64,000 bases of DNA from Akkermansia muciniphila (GCA_945888375.1 CAMCZZ010000001.1:1-64000), one strand, 5' to 3'. Positions 43,075 to 52,076 are shown, numbered from the stretch's first letter. Made by a program: numbers and translations. The notes: generated by a model from the sequence alone, not told the origin.

Positions 43075-46000
43075 TTATTGAACTGAAAGACGAACAAAGA
43101 TACGCGGTGTGTCGGTAGAGCCGCTGATCGTCGCGGTGGCCTCGACGCTCTGAGGGTCGGCGCCCGGCGCGGAGACGACGGCCTCGGCAAAGGTGACGGT
43201 GCGGGTGCCATCGCTCTGGCCGCCGGCCAGCCACGTGCCGAGGTCGGTTGACCACTGGAGCGCGCCGACGACATCGGGGCGGTTTTTGGCGCGCGGGTAG
43301 GTGAACTTGAGCTCGTTGAGCGAACCGATGGAGGCCTTCAGGCCGCTGTTGCCGGACTGGGCGGGATCGGAGCCCAGGAAGTATTCGAGTTTATTGGCCA
43401 AGGCGTCGCCGTCGGCATCGTCGGCGGGGCCGCGCTTGGCGGAATCGGCGATGGCGGCGAAGTAGAAGGCCTGCGCCGGAGCGTCGGCTATGGTGGCGGT
43501 GACCGAAGAAGGCTCGCCGACGGTGAATTCCGCGTTCGCGACGACGGCGAGAACGATTGCCTCGGATCCCTCCGCGAGGGCGTCGGGCAACACGGTGAGC
43601 ACGAAGGTGGTGCTGCTCTGACCGGCAGGGATGGTTACCGAGGGGGCGAGGCCGGTGAAGTCACTGCCACTGGTCGCGGTGGTAGTGAGCACCTGGGCAA
43701 TCGGAACGACGAGCGCCGCGGTAGTGGCGCCGGTGCGGGTGACGGTGAACTGAATCTGCTGGTCGGTGCCAGACTCACCGGCCGAGGCATCGGTCGCGGT
43801 GAGGGTGACCTCCGGCAGGACCGGCGCGGTCGCAGCGGTGATGCGCACGCCGATCTGGCGGGTCATGGTGTCGCCGGCGGAATCGGTGACGGTAAAGGTA
43901 AAGCTGCCGAGGGCATTGGCGGTGGCCGTGGGCGTGAAGCGCGCGTAACGGCCCGAGATCAGGGCAACGGTTCCCTGGGTTTGTCCTAAGAAGGTAAATA
44001 CGGGCGAGGTGGCGAGATAGCCTCGGGCGAGGGCATGGAGATCGATGTCGATGGAGGAACCGGCGGCGCACTCGTGATGCGGAGTAGCCTTCCAGTTGAG
44101 ATAATCTTCGAGATTGGTGTAGCCGTCGCCGTCGAGGTCGGCGTTGGATTCGGAGAAATCACCGGCAGTGGAGGCGGGGTTGGTGCCCTTGATGGTTTCC
44201 CACCAGTCGGGCATGCCGTCGTTGTCGGTGTCGAAACCGGCCGGGCGGGTCTCGTTGCCGTAATCTTCCCAGCCGCCGACGTCGGCGGTGGTATCGGGCA
44301 GGCCGGGGGAATTGCTCACGCTACCGCGGTAGGTAAAGGTGCCGGCGATGGTCTCGCCGATGATGCGGGCATCGCGGGCGTCGATCTGGGGCAGGTTGCA
44401 ACCGACGTCGGAGAGCACCTGTTTATACGCGGCGGTGGCGGAGTGGATGGTGGCGTAGGAGGGAAAAAAAGGAGCGCTTACAGTGGCGCTGTAGGGCGGA
44501 GTGGAGCCTGCCGGCAGGATGCCGCCACTCTCGGTGCCGATGTTGAGACCGGCGGATTGATTGGCCTCAGTGAAGCGGCCCGGCATGATGTTGCCGGACA
44601 TGTAATACTGCTGCTTGCCGGGGAAGCGTCCGTATTGGGGGTTAAGGGCAGTGTAGAGCGTGGTGGCGGGGCCGGTCTTGTAGTAGTTGTTGACGAAATT
44701 GACCTCCATCGCGCCGCCATCGGTGGTGCGGGAACGCCAGTTATAGACGACGTTGTTGAAGATATCCAAACGGCCCGCGTAGAAGCCCGCGCCATCCAGA
44801 CCGCCGGCCATCGACCAGTTGCGACCCTCGTTGTGAGCGAGGAGATTGTGGTGCAGCGAGGCGACGTCGCCGCCGACGGATGCGGCGTAGCCGTGGCGCG
44901 TGCCGGCTCCGTAGTTTTGGTGGCCGGCGATGTTGAGCGCTTCGGAAAGGTTGCTGCGTTGGAAAGTGAGGTTCTTTCCGCTACGCGTGCTCAGGCCCTC
45001 GTCTATGCCCCAGCCGGCGGAAACGTGATCCATGATGCTGTGATCTACGCCGGCCATGCCGGTGGCGTTTTGCGTCTCGCCGTTTTCCTTGCCAACGAGA
45101 ACGCGGACGTAGCGAAAAATCACGTCGCGCGCGCCGCTCATGGCGAGCTGGTTGCGCTTCACCGTGATGCCCTTTCCGGGAGCGGTCTGGCCGGCGAGGG
45201 TAATATAAGGCTGGGTGCCGCCGATGATGATGTCGGACTGGAGCGTAATCAGTCCGCTGACGTCAAAAATCACGGTGCGCGGGCCGTAATTGCCGATGAT
45301 GGCGTCGCGCAGACTGCCGGGGCCGGAGTCGTCGAGATTGGTGACCTTCACGACCACGCCACCGCGACCGCCGCGAGCGAAGCGCCCATAGCCCTCGGCG
45401 CCGGGGAAGGCGAGTCGGCGGGGGCGGAACATCCAGACATCACCTTTGGTGGCGCCGGTGGGAGTGACCTCGTCGATGCGCCAGTAATAGGTCAGATGGG
45501 GGTCGATGCCCGTGACGAGATAGCTGTTGGCGGTCTGACTGCCCTTGAATTCGGGCGAGGCGGGTGTGGCGGAGCCGACCGCGGTCTCGCTGGTGCCCAG
45601 ATAAACCTGATGGGAAGTAGCGCCGAGAACGGCGGTGCCCCAGCTTAGCGTCACCGAGCCGGTGTCGGCGTTGACATGCTCGTCGTTATGGATCGGCGAG
45701 GGCGTGTTGGCCTTGGCCTTGATGTTTGGCACGTCGATCTCGAAGCCGTTTATGCGAACATTTTTGCTCGTGTGGGTGCCGGAGGTCTCGGCCTTAATGA
45801 GCACGACCACGTCCTGGCCGGCGGTGGCGGTTACGGGGAAATAAGCGGTGGTGGCGAGACTGCTGTTGGTGACGCGGACGGAGACGGGCAGGTCGTTGTA
45901 AACTTGCGTATCGCCGACAAAAATATCGAGCGGCGCGAGATTGGCGGCGGCGACTCCGTCCCAACTGTTGAGGTAAAGCAGCAGGCTGTGGGGACCGGGA

Positions 46001-46422
46001 GTGAGACCGGCGATACGCATCTCGATCTGCGCACCGACGTCGCCCGCCGGAACCGGAGGGGTTCCGGTGGGGTTGCCACCATCGACTTGGATGCCATCGC
46101 CGGTGAGTTTGGCATTAAAAACGGTGCTCTGCACGCCGTCCTTCCAATAGCCGGGGCGAAGTCCGGTGCCATTTGGACCGATGCGGGTAAACGTGATGGT
46201 GACGCCGCTGAAGGTGGACGAGGTGGTGTTGCCGCCGGAAAACCAGGTCACGAGCGGCGACCACGGAGTGTAGGCGGGATCGAGACCTTCGGCGAGCGGG
46301 CGGCCGTTATTGTTGATGTCCACCTTCAACTCGGCGGCGAGGGCGGGGCTGACGACCTGTAAGGTGCCGACCGTTGCAAACACGGCGGCAGCTCTCCACC
46401 GTTGGAGTGAGAGGTAATGCAT
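43075..46422 (-). CDS. Secreted PL1-type pectate lyase, paralogue A
   Basis: A 1115-residue exported lyase (signal about 1-29, ending PALAAE). It has the full paralogue layout: N-terminal beta domain with a small insert around GNPTGTPPVPAGDVG, Fn3-like domain, PL1 beta-helix (FPGAEGYGRFARGGRGG, MDHVSAGWGIDEGLS), calcium-loop stretch (DTDNDGMPDWWETIKGTNP), Ig-like domain, Calx-beta domain (SGSDFTGLAPSVTIPAGQSS) and the terminal module ending FVRLSVQ. In place of the usual DHCS it reads DHVS, so one position of the helix lining differs from paralogues B and C. The 152-base gap to the upstream lyase gene may hold its own promoter. Confidence 0.88.
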   Translation of the reverse strand: MHYLSLQRWRAAAVFATVGTLQVVSPALAAELKVDINNNGRPLAEGLDPAYTPWSPLVTWFSGGNTTSSTFSGVTITFTRIGPNGTGLRPGYWKDGVQSTVFNAKLTGDGIQVDGGNPTGTPPVPAGDVGAQIEMRIAGLTPGPHSLLLYLNSWDGVAAANLAPLDIFVGDTQVYNDLPVSVRVTNSSLATTAYFPVTATAGQDVVVLIKAETSGTHTSKNVRINGFEIDVPNIKAKANTPSPIHNDEHVNADTGSVTLSWGTAVLGATSHQVYLGTSETAVGSATPASPEFKGSQTANSYLVTGIDPHLTYYWRIDEVTPTGATKGDVWMFRPRRLAFPGAEGYGRFARGGRGGVVVKVTNLDDSGPGSLRDAIIGNYGPRTVIFDVSGLITLQSDIIIGGTQPYITLAGQTAPGKGITVKRNQLAMSGARDVIFRYVRVLVGKENGETQNATGMAGVDHSIMDHVSAGWGIDEGLSTRSGKNLTFQRSNLSEALNIAGHQNYGAGTRHGYAASVGGDVASLHHNLLAHNEGRNWSMAGGLDGAGFYAGRLDIFNNVVYNWRSRTTDGGAMEVNFVNNYYKTGPATTLYTALNPQYGRFPGKQQYYMSGNIMPGRFTEANQSAGLNIGTESGGILPAGSTPPYSATVSAPFFPSYATIHSATAAYKQVLSDVGCNLPQIDARDARIIGETIAGTFTYRGSVSNSPGLPDTTADVGGWEDYGNETRPAGFDTDNDGMPDWWETIKGTNPASTAGDFSESNADLDGDGYTNLEDYLNWKATPHHECAAGSSIDIDLHALARGYLATSPVFTFLGQTQGTVALISGRYARFTPTATANALGSFTFTVTDSAGDTMTRQIGVRITAATAPVLPEVTLTATDASAGESGTDQQIQFTVTRTGATTAALVVPIAQVLTTTATSGSDFTGLAPSVTIPAGQSSTTFVLTVLPDALAEGSEAIVLAVVANAEFTVGEPSSVTATIADAPAQAFYFAAIADSAKRGPADDADGDALANKLEYFLGSDPAQSGNSGLKASIGSLNELKFTYPRAKNRPDVVGALQWSTDLGTWLAGGQSDGTRTVTFAEAVVSAPGADPQSVEATATISGSTDTPRIFVRLSVQ

Positions 46423-46574
46423 AGGAGATGGGGTAAGCGTAGAATCATTGTCCGGTTCACTTCTGACTCAACCCTCTAAGACGAGCGAATTCTCGGGGTT
46501 TTTGCCCGTATCCTAAGCACCCACGGGTTCCGTGACGCTCCCGGCGGATGCCGGAAGCGAACGAAGCCAACCGC

Positions 46575-48305
46575 TCAACGCGCGGCGACGCCCGGGGCGG
46601 AGCGCGGGTCCACGTTGTTCTTCAAGTCGGTCCAATCGACCTTGGGCGCCCGGGGATCGAGGCCGTTGAGGAAGTCTTCGATGTTGGTGTAGCCGTCGCC
46701 GTTGAGATCGGCGGTGGCGTCGTCGGCGTTTTTCGGGTCGAGGCCATGGGTGGTTTCCCAGCCGTCGGGCAGGCCGTCGCCGTCCGCGTCGGCGTAGGGT
46801 TCGCCCTGGTAGTCGGGATAGCCGCCGACCTGGGCGGGGTTGGTGATGAAGCCCTTGGTGACGCTCTCCTCCAGCTCCTTAACCCATTTCTCGGCGTAGC
46901 CGACGGCGGTGGCGCGCGCGGAGTCCTCGGCGGTGGCGCGGGCCTCGCCGACCTTGCCCGAGCGGACCATGCCGACGACGCGTGTATCCACGGCGTCGCG
47001 ACTGGGCAGGGTGGCGCCCGAGCCGGCGAGGACGGTGGCGTAGGAGTCAGCGGCGCTCTGGATGGTGAGCGGGGCGTGGGCGAAGGCGGCGTCGGCGCGG
47101 ATGGCGGCGAGCACCTCGGTCAGGGGCTTTTGGCGCACGTCGGGCTGGACGCCGCCGTCCCAGTTGTCGCGGGTCACGCGCTCGTTGCCTTCGACGACAT
47201 TGCCGGCCACGTAGGCCTTGCCGAAGTTGTCCATCACGGTCTTGGAGCGCTCGGATTCGGGTTTGAGGATGCGATGGGCGATGTCTCCGTCGGGCGTGCC
47301 CGGGCCGGGCTTCAGGGTGTTGTTCAGGATCGTGTAGAAACTGCGGTGATCTCCGCCGTCGATGGTGCGGTGCCGCCAGTTGAAGAGCACGTTGTTCACG
47401 AAGGTGAAGTCGTGGATCATGCCGACGCTCGGATTGCGGCCGGTGTTGCAGGCCCACAGGTTGTGGTGGAAGGTGCTGTTGGCGCCGCCGATGGTGGAGC
47501 CGAAGGCGTGGTGGTAGGTGTTGAGGCCCTCGGAGAAGATCGAGTGCTGGATGGTGATGTTGACGGTGGGGAGCTTGCGTTCGGGGGTCTTGGGATCGTC
47601 GTCGTGGTCGAACATGTGCCGATACATCGACATGTTTTCGTCCAGGCCCCAGGAGGCGGAGACGTGGTCGATCATGATATTGCCGACCGGATTGCCGCCG
47701 ATGGAGTCGTTGCGATCAGTGGCTTCCAGCGCGCCGCGGCGGAAACGCAGGTGGCGGATGACGACGTCGTGGGTTTCGAGCTCTACGGTTGCGCCGGCGA
47801 TGCAGACGCCGTCCCCTGGTGCGGTGGCGCCGGAGATCGTGATGTAGGGCGCGAGGATGCGGATGCGGCTTTCGAGGCGGATGATGCCGGCGATGTTGAA
47901 GACCACGATGCGGGGGCCGGCAGCCTCGCAGGCCTCACGGAACGTGCCGGGACCGGTGTCGGCGAGGCTGGTGACGACGATTACGCGACCGCCGCGACCA
48001 CCGAAGGTGAACATGCCGCCGCCCTCGGCACCGGGGAACGCGGGGATGGAGGCCTGGGGCAGGTCGGAGGGTTTTTCGGCGCCGGGCAGGTAGGGTTTAC
48101 CCTTGGCGGCCCACGCGGCGAGCTCCGCTTTTTGGGAGGCGAAGATGCTTTCGGAGCGCTGGTTGCTCGCGGCCTGGCGCTCGTTGGCAACGGCCTGGAT
48201 CGCGGCGGGAATCCTGGGGTAGCCTTGGGCGGAGGAATCGGCGGTGGCGAGCAGGCCGACGGAGATTAGCAAGGCGAGCGAAGCGGGGTGGAGGAAGGCG
48301 TTCAT
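46575..48305 (-). CDS. Secreted PL1-type pectate lyase, divergent form
   Basis: A 576-residue exported lyase (signal about 1-27). It lacks the N-terminal beta and Fn3-like domains of the tandem paralogues; after a helical linker rich in Gln/Ala it goes straight into the beta-helix with FPGAEGGGMFTFGGRGGRV, DTGPGTFREACEA, TISGATAPGDGVCI and MIDHVSASWGLDENMSMY. The C-terminus has DADGDGLPDGWETTHGLDP and DLNGDGYTNIEDFLNGLDP, paired calcium-loop repeats. This compact form is widespread among pectin degraders next to DUF3826 genes. It follows the DUF3826 gene by 18 bases. Confidence 0.86.
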   Translation of the reverse strand: MNAFLHPASLALLISVGLLATADSSAQGYPRIPAAIQAVANERQAASNQRSESIFASQKAELAAWAAKGKPYLPGAEKPSDLPQASIPAFPGAEGGGMFTFGGRGGRVIVVTSLADTGPGTFREACEAAGPRIVVFNIAGIIRLESRIRILAPYITISGATAPGDGVCIAGATVELETHDVVIRHLRFRRGALEATDRNDSIGGNPVGNIMIDHVSASWGLDENMSMYRHMFDHDDDPKTPERKLPTVNITIQHSIFSEGLNTYHHAFGSTIGGANSTFHHNLWACNTGRNPSVGMIHDFTFVNNVLFNWRHRTIDGGDHRSFYTILNNTLKPGPGTPDGDIAHRILKPESERSKTVMDNFGKAYVAGNVVEGNERVTRDNWDGGVQPDVRQKPLTEVLAAIRADAAFAHAPLTIQSAADSYATVLAGSGATLPSRDAVDTRVVGMVRSGKVGEARATAEDSARATAVGYAEKWVKELEESVTKGFITNPAQVGGYPDYQGEPYADADGDGLPDGWETTHGLDPKNADDATADLNGDGYTNIEDFLNGLDPRAPKVDWTDLKNNVDPRSAPGVAAR

Positions 48306-48323
48306 GGGGATGGAAAACGGGTG

Positions 48324-49025
48324 TTACGGTGCGGATTTGGCCTCGGCGTTTTTGCGGGCGAACATTTCGCGTTCCGCCTGTTTCATGTCGTAGCCGGCTT
48401 TTGAAAGGTAGTTGTTGATGCGACCCTTGTATTTGCCGAACCAGGCGTGTTTTTCCTTGGATGAACCGGCGTCAAGGGCGTGTTCACGCGCTTCGGTGAG
48501 CCAGGCGAGGATCTGGGTGCTTTGCTCGTTGGTGAGGTTTGGCAGCATTTCCTGATAGACGCGAAAGGTATTGGGCAGCACGCCGTAGGTGATGCCGTCC
48601 TTGATTTGCTCGACTTGGCCCGGCGTGAGTTCGGTGGAGAGGCGGGCGATGAAGGCGTAGTGTAAATCGGCTTGGCGGGCAGCGGCGGTATCGCGCGCGC
48701 TCTGGGCGGCGGGTTCGCTGGCGGCGGCTTTGGCGGCATTGAGCGCTTCGTCGCGGGCATCGTGGATGGAAGCGAGCCTGGTGTATTGTTGGGCAACGAT
48801 ATCGCGGATGCGGGCGTGCTGCTCGCTCGAGGGTAGGCTCAGTTTTGCGACGATCTTTTCCGCCCGCTGGATCACTTCCTCGGAGGCTGAATTGGTAGCT
48901 GGTGCTTTGGCCGGAAGCTCGTTTGGGGCCTTGGCCTCCTCCGGCTTGGTAAGGGCAGTAGCGGGGTGAACTACGAGCAGCGTGGAGATAAAGGCGACTG
49001 AGACGTTGAGGAACGGGGCGCGCAT
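48324..49025 (-). CDS. DUF3826 protein, free-standing and exported
   Basis: A 233-residue protein with a signal peptide (MRAPFLNVSVAFISTLLVVHPATA) and a helical domain of about 170 residues: IQRAEKIVAKLSLPSSEQHA, a long helix with IHDARDEALNAAKAAA, LTPGQVEQIKDGIT, MLPNLTNEQSTQILAWL and the charged KEKHAWFGKYKGRINNYLSK. This matches DUF3826, known mainly from pectin-degrading gene clusters, with no established activity. It is the first gene of the minus-strand pectate-lyase operon. The same domain is fused to GH95 at the end of the operon. The ATG at 49025 is preferred over a TTG at 49043. Confidence 0.85.
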   Translation of the reverse strand: MRAPFLNVSVAFISTLLVVHPATALTKPEEAKAPNELPAKAPATNSASEEVIQRAEKIVAKLSLPSSEQHARIRDIVAQQYTRLASIHDARDEALNAAKAAASEPAAQSARDTAAARQADLHYAFIARLSTELTPGQVEQIKDGITYGVLPNTFRVYQEMLPNLTNEQSTQILAWLTEAREHALDAGSSKEKHAWFGKYKGRINNYLSKAGYDMKQAEREMFARKNAEAKSAP

Positions 49026-49340
49026 GAGTGATTTAAGGCGCAAAGGTTCGGGCAGAGAGTCAAACGGGAAGACCTTTCCCGAAAGTCGCGCCCGGAAAGT
49101 GATGCGAATGTTTCGTTGCAGCCTATGTTTTGCGCTTAAACAGGCTTGGGGATTCGCGCTTAGCTGTGTTCAGTTTGTTGACCGTCGCTGGCCGGGGGTG
49201 TCTTTTGCTTGCATAGTGCACTTTAATCGGGGTCACACTTGTATCCGTGGACCTCGTTGAACTTCGGCGGTTTGCCAGAGCTTTCCGTAGCTCTCTCGGC
49301 GTTTTGACGGTGTCCGCAGTGTAAGTTACTCACAGCCAAA
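49026..49340. promoter_or_regulatory. Divergent spacer between the pectate-lyase operon and tRNA-Arg
   Basis: A 315-base gap that must contain the promoter of the minus-strand DUF3826/pectate-lyase operon and of the plus-strand tRNA. TTGACG near 49303 is a possible -35 for the tRNA, but no good -10 follows at the right distance. No gene is seen. Confidence 0.4.
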
Positions 49341-49416
49341 GTCCCCGTAGCTCAAGTGGATAGAGCGGTCGTTTCCTAAACGACTGATCCGTGTTCGACT
49401 CTCGGCGGGGACACCA
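49341..49416 (+). tRNA. tRNA-Arg (anticodon CCT)
   Basis: Acceptor GTCCCCG (49341-49347) pairs fully with CGGGGAC (49406-49412); D-arm GCTC/GAGC; anticodon arm GTCGT-TTCCTAA-ACGAC places CCT at positions 34-36; the T-arm has TTCGA with one T-T mismatch in its stem. A discriminator A (49413) and an encoded CCA (49414-49416) follow. It reads AGG codons. Confidence 0.93.
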
Positions 49417-49493
49417 GCTGGGCTAGCGGTATGGGCAGGGTCTTGCTTTTGTCCCTTGCGGCGCATCTCGCGCCGGCCAACCTGCCCGGTGCG

Positions 49494-50588
49494 ATGCCCA
49501 ACAGTTTCGGCCACCTTTTCCGCATCACCACCTGGGGTGAAAGCCACGGTCCCGCCATCGGCGTGACGCTCGACGGCTGCCCGCCGCGCCTGCCCATCAC
49601 GGCGGCCGAGATCCAGGCCGAGCTGGACCGGCGCCGCCCTGGCCAGAGCGACATCACCACCCCGCGCAAGGAGGCCGACGTGGTCGAGATCCTCTCAGGC
49701 GTTTACGAAGGATACACCACCGGCACTCCCATCTCCCTGCTCGTGCGCAACACCGACCAGCGCAGCTCCGCCTACAGCGAGATGAAAGCCGCCTTCCGCC
49801 CTTCGCACGCCGACTACACCTATCAGGCCAAGTTCGGCATCCGCGATCCAAACGGCGGCGGGCGCAGCTCGGCGCGCGAGACCATCGGCCGCGTGGCGGC
49901 CGGCGCCTTCGCCAAAAAAATCCTCGCGACGCGCGGGGTCGAGGCGCGCGCCTACATCACTCGCATCCACGATATCGCCGCGCCGGCGGAGGCCTTGGTT
50001 GACTTCCCTACGCTGGAGGCGGTCGAGGAGACGGCAGTGCGTTGTCCGCACGCGGCCACGGCTGCGGCGATGATCGAGCGCATCAAGGCCGTGCGCTCCG
50101 AGGGCGACTCGGTCGGCGGGGTCATCCAGTGCCGGGTGCGCGGGTTGCCAGCCGGGCTGGGCGAGCCGGTGTTCGACCGGCTGGAGGCGGATCTCGCCAA
50201 GGCCATGCTCTCGCTGCCCGCGACCAAGGGTTTCGAGGTCGGCAGCGGCTTCGCTGGTTCGCTCCTGCGCGGTTCGGAGCACAACGACCTCTTCGAAAAT
50301 CGGGACGGCCGGGTGCGCACGGTCACCAACCGCTCCGGCGGGGTGCAGGGCGGCATCAGCAACGGCGAGGAACTCGTCTTCAACGTCGCCTTCAAACCCA
50401 CCGCCACCATCCTGCAAAGCCAGCGCACGGTGGATCTGGCCGGGCAGCCGACCGACCTCATGGGCAAGGGTCGCCACGACCCCTGCGTCGTGCCCCGCGC
50501 GGTGCCCATCGTCGAGGCGATGACCCTGCTGGTGTTGGTTGATCATTGGATGCGCGACGCGGCGCAGAATCACACGTTCACCTTTTGA
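49494..50588 (+). CDS. aroC: Chorismate synthase
   Basis: A 364-residue enzyme that makes chorismate from 5-enolpyruvylshikimate 3-phosphate using reduced FMN, the last shikimate-pathway step. Conserved regions are all present: [14 protein letters not shown] with the first catalytic His, [15 protein letters not shown], the [18 protein letters not shown] signature, [22 protein letters not shown], and [19 protein letters not shown]. The start at 49494 ([17 protein letters not shown]) matches family N-termini; a frame open from 49431 adds 21 unlikely residues. It lies 77 bases after the tRNA and 8 before the P-loop gene, so it could share a transcript with the latter. Confidence 0.97.
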   Translation: MPNSFGHLFRITTWGESHGPAIGVTLDGCPPRLPITAAEIQAELDRRRPGQSDITTPRKEADVVEILSGVYEGYTTGTPISLLVRNTDQRSSAYSEMKAAFRPSHADYTYQAKFGIRDPNGGGRSSARETIGRVAAGAFAKKILATRGVEARAYITRIHDIAAPAEALVDFPTLEAVEETAVRCPHAATAAAMIERIKAVRSEGDSVGGVIQCRVRGLPAGLGEPVFDRLEADLAKAMLSLPATKGFEVGSGFAGSLLRGSEHNDLFENRDGRVRTVTNRSGGVQGGISNGEELVFNVAFKPTATILQSQRTVDLAGQPTDLMGKGRHDPCVVPRAVPIVEAMTLLVLVDHWMRDAAQNHTFTF

Positions 50589-50596
50589 ACCTACCT

Positions 50597-51403
50597 ATGT
50601 CCGATACCGCCACCCGCCCCCTCGTTTATGTGATTCTCGGTCTGCCCGGGTCGGGCCGGCGCGAGGTGTTAGCCGACTTGATTGTGGGCGGGCTCGAACC
50701 GGTGGCGGGGGAGCGGGCGCACGTTATCCTGCCGGCTGGTGAGCCGGCGCAGGAGGCTGATGCCAGAAGCGGAGCTGCCACGAGCGGGCGCATGCGCTGG
50801 GACGGAGAACTACACGCGCTTTTTGCCGACGAGCCGCCCCCTGGGGCGACCCATGTCTTTATCCTTTTCGATGCCTTGCTCGATCCGGTTGACCAGCTGG
50901 AGGCGCTAAAGCCTTGGCTGGCGGCACACGAGCTGGAGGTGGCGCGCATCCTCACGGTGGTGCATTGCGCCCTGGCGGAGAAGCACTCTGCCTTAAAACC
51001 GTGGTTCGACGCCTGCGTGCATTTCTCGGACGTCGTGCTTTTCAACCGTCGCGAAGGGGTGGCGAACAAGTGGCTCAGCGATTTTCGCGGTAGCTACGAG
51101 GATTTGTTTATCCCCTGTCTGTATGAATTTGTGAAGGCGGGCCGGGTGAAGAATCCGGCCATGTTGCTCGACCCGGTGGCGCGGCGCGTCAGCCAGTTTT
51201 TCGACCCCTCGGAATGGGACAACCTGGACTTGGAGGGCGTGGAGATCGGCGAGTCGGATGACGAGGACGGCGAGAACTCCCGGCCCTTGGATAAAAACAA
51301 TATCGACCCCGACAACCAGCCGCCGGTCGATCCCTACCTGGCCCGCAACCAAAACGGCCGCCGGGAGATTGAGCTCCCGGACGTTCGAAAGTATCTGGGG
51401 TAG
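50597..51403 (+). CDS. P-loop-like protein of unknown function with acidic C-terminus
   Basis: A 268-residue cytoplasmic protein. VYVILGLPGSGRREVLADLI near the start looks like a Walker A loop (as in CobW/HypB-type GTPases), but the invariant Lys is replaced by Arg. FILFDALLDP resembles a Walker B strand, and ILTVVHCAL plus VVLFNRRE fit later strands of a P-loop fold; the NKxD guanine motif is only suggested by NRRE. The last 60 residues are acidic and probably disordered (GESDDEDGENSR), ending in ELPDVRKYLG. It starts 8 bases after aroC. I do not recognise a named family; nucleotide binding is uncertain because of the Arg. Confidence 0.6.
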   Translation: MSDTATRPLVYVILGLPGSGRREVLADLIVGGLEPVAGERAHVILPAGEPAQEADARSGAATSGRMRWDGELHALFADEPPPGATHVFILFDALLDPVDQLEALKPWLAAHELEVARILTVVHCALAEKHSALKPWFDACVHFSDVVLFNRREGVANKWLSDFRGSYEDLFIPCLYEFVKAGRVKNPAMLLDPVARRVSQFFDPSEWDNLDLEGVEIGESDDEDGENSRPLDKNNIDPDNQPPVDPYLARNQNGRREIELPDVRKYLG

Positions 51404-52076
51404 GCCAATACCCCATCACCGTTGCACTTGGACTTCGATAGGTCCGGGGAGTGCCGCCATCGCGAGGGCTGTGCCAGTCTTCTTGCCTAGCGCATCGTGC
51501 CGGGCCTCGGTGGCATCTTGCGGTCAGCCCCGCTAGCCCCGTCCTGCAACACGGTGCGCCCGACGCTACGGCACAAAAGCCCGAGCAAGTTTCCCAGGAC
51601 GTGGACCTAGGAGCGTTGTCCCAACGTCTCGGGCACGCTCTTCACCACCGCGCGACTGCGGATCACCGCCTCCTCCTTCACCTGCTTGTAGCGTGCCTCG
51701 AGGATGAGGTGCGGATACGTCTCGTTTAAGGGCCACCCCGCCTCACCTTTTGAAACGCGCTAGCAGGCTGTTTGGCCGGGCTCTGACACCGTCGAGGCCG
51801 GGATGGTATACCCGCAAAGCTGCGCGGTCATCGCGTTAATCCCGGCGCCACTTTATCTCCGGCTTCAGCACACCTTGGAGCGTCGCCAAAACAGCTCTTT
51901 GATTGCCGTCTCCTCTTTTAAGACACTACCCATTGAAACCTCAGATTTGGCATAATCCCGATCAACCTGAGATCGCTTGCTTGTGAGAGTAGCGCATTTG
52001 AATATTTTTTCCTTCGGGCGCGTCTCATCAGTCCGACCTTTTCCCCATTCTGGTCCCTCTCGGGATCAACCCCCGT
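51404..52076. other. Non-coding region surrounding the transposase remnant
   Basis: A 673-base stretch between the P-loop gene and the HEAT-like gene. Apart from the IS256 remnant it shows only short, non-conserved frames. The 51910-52060 portion is AT-richer and may hold nothing functional. Confidence 0.5.
51440..51900 (-). pseudogene. Decayed IS256-family transposase fragment
   Basis: Reading the minus strand, three frames interrupted by shifts and stops match IS256-type transposase in order: MTAQLCGYTIPASTVS (from 51831), then GWPLNETYPHLILEARYKQV and KEEAVIRSRAVVKSVPETLG (to a stop at 51607-51609), then, in another frame, GLTARCHRGPARCARQ. These correspond to the helix-turn-helix, the central catalytic strand (YPxLxLDARYExVR) and the SDAHxGLxAA region. 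The catalytic Asp of the DAR motif has become Glu here. No intact ends or target duplication were found. It is an old remnant. Confidence 0.72.

Noticed and set aside
43011-43274. Upstream extension of the paralogue B lyase frame
   Set aside because: Overlaps the conserved C-terminus of paralogue A in another frame; the signal peptide starts at 43010.
37082-46422. Repeated sequence between the three lyases as a CRISPR or tandem DNA repeat
   Set aside because: Similarity is at the protein level across kilobase-long paralogues; no short regularly spaced repeats occur.
46541-46554. CCGGC-GGAT-GCCGG hairpin after the compact pectate-lyase gene
   Set aside because: No T-run on either strand, and operon continuation to the tandem lyases is likely; not called a terminator.
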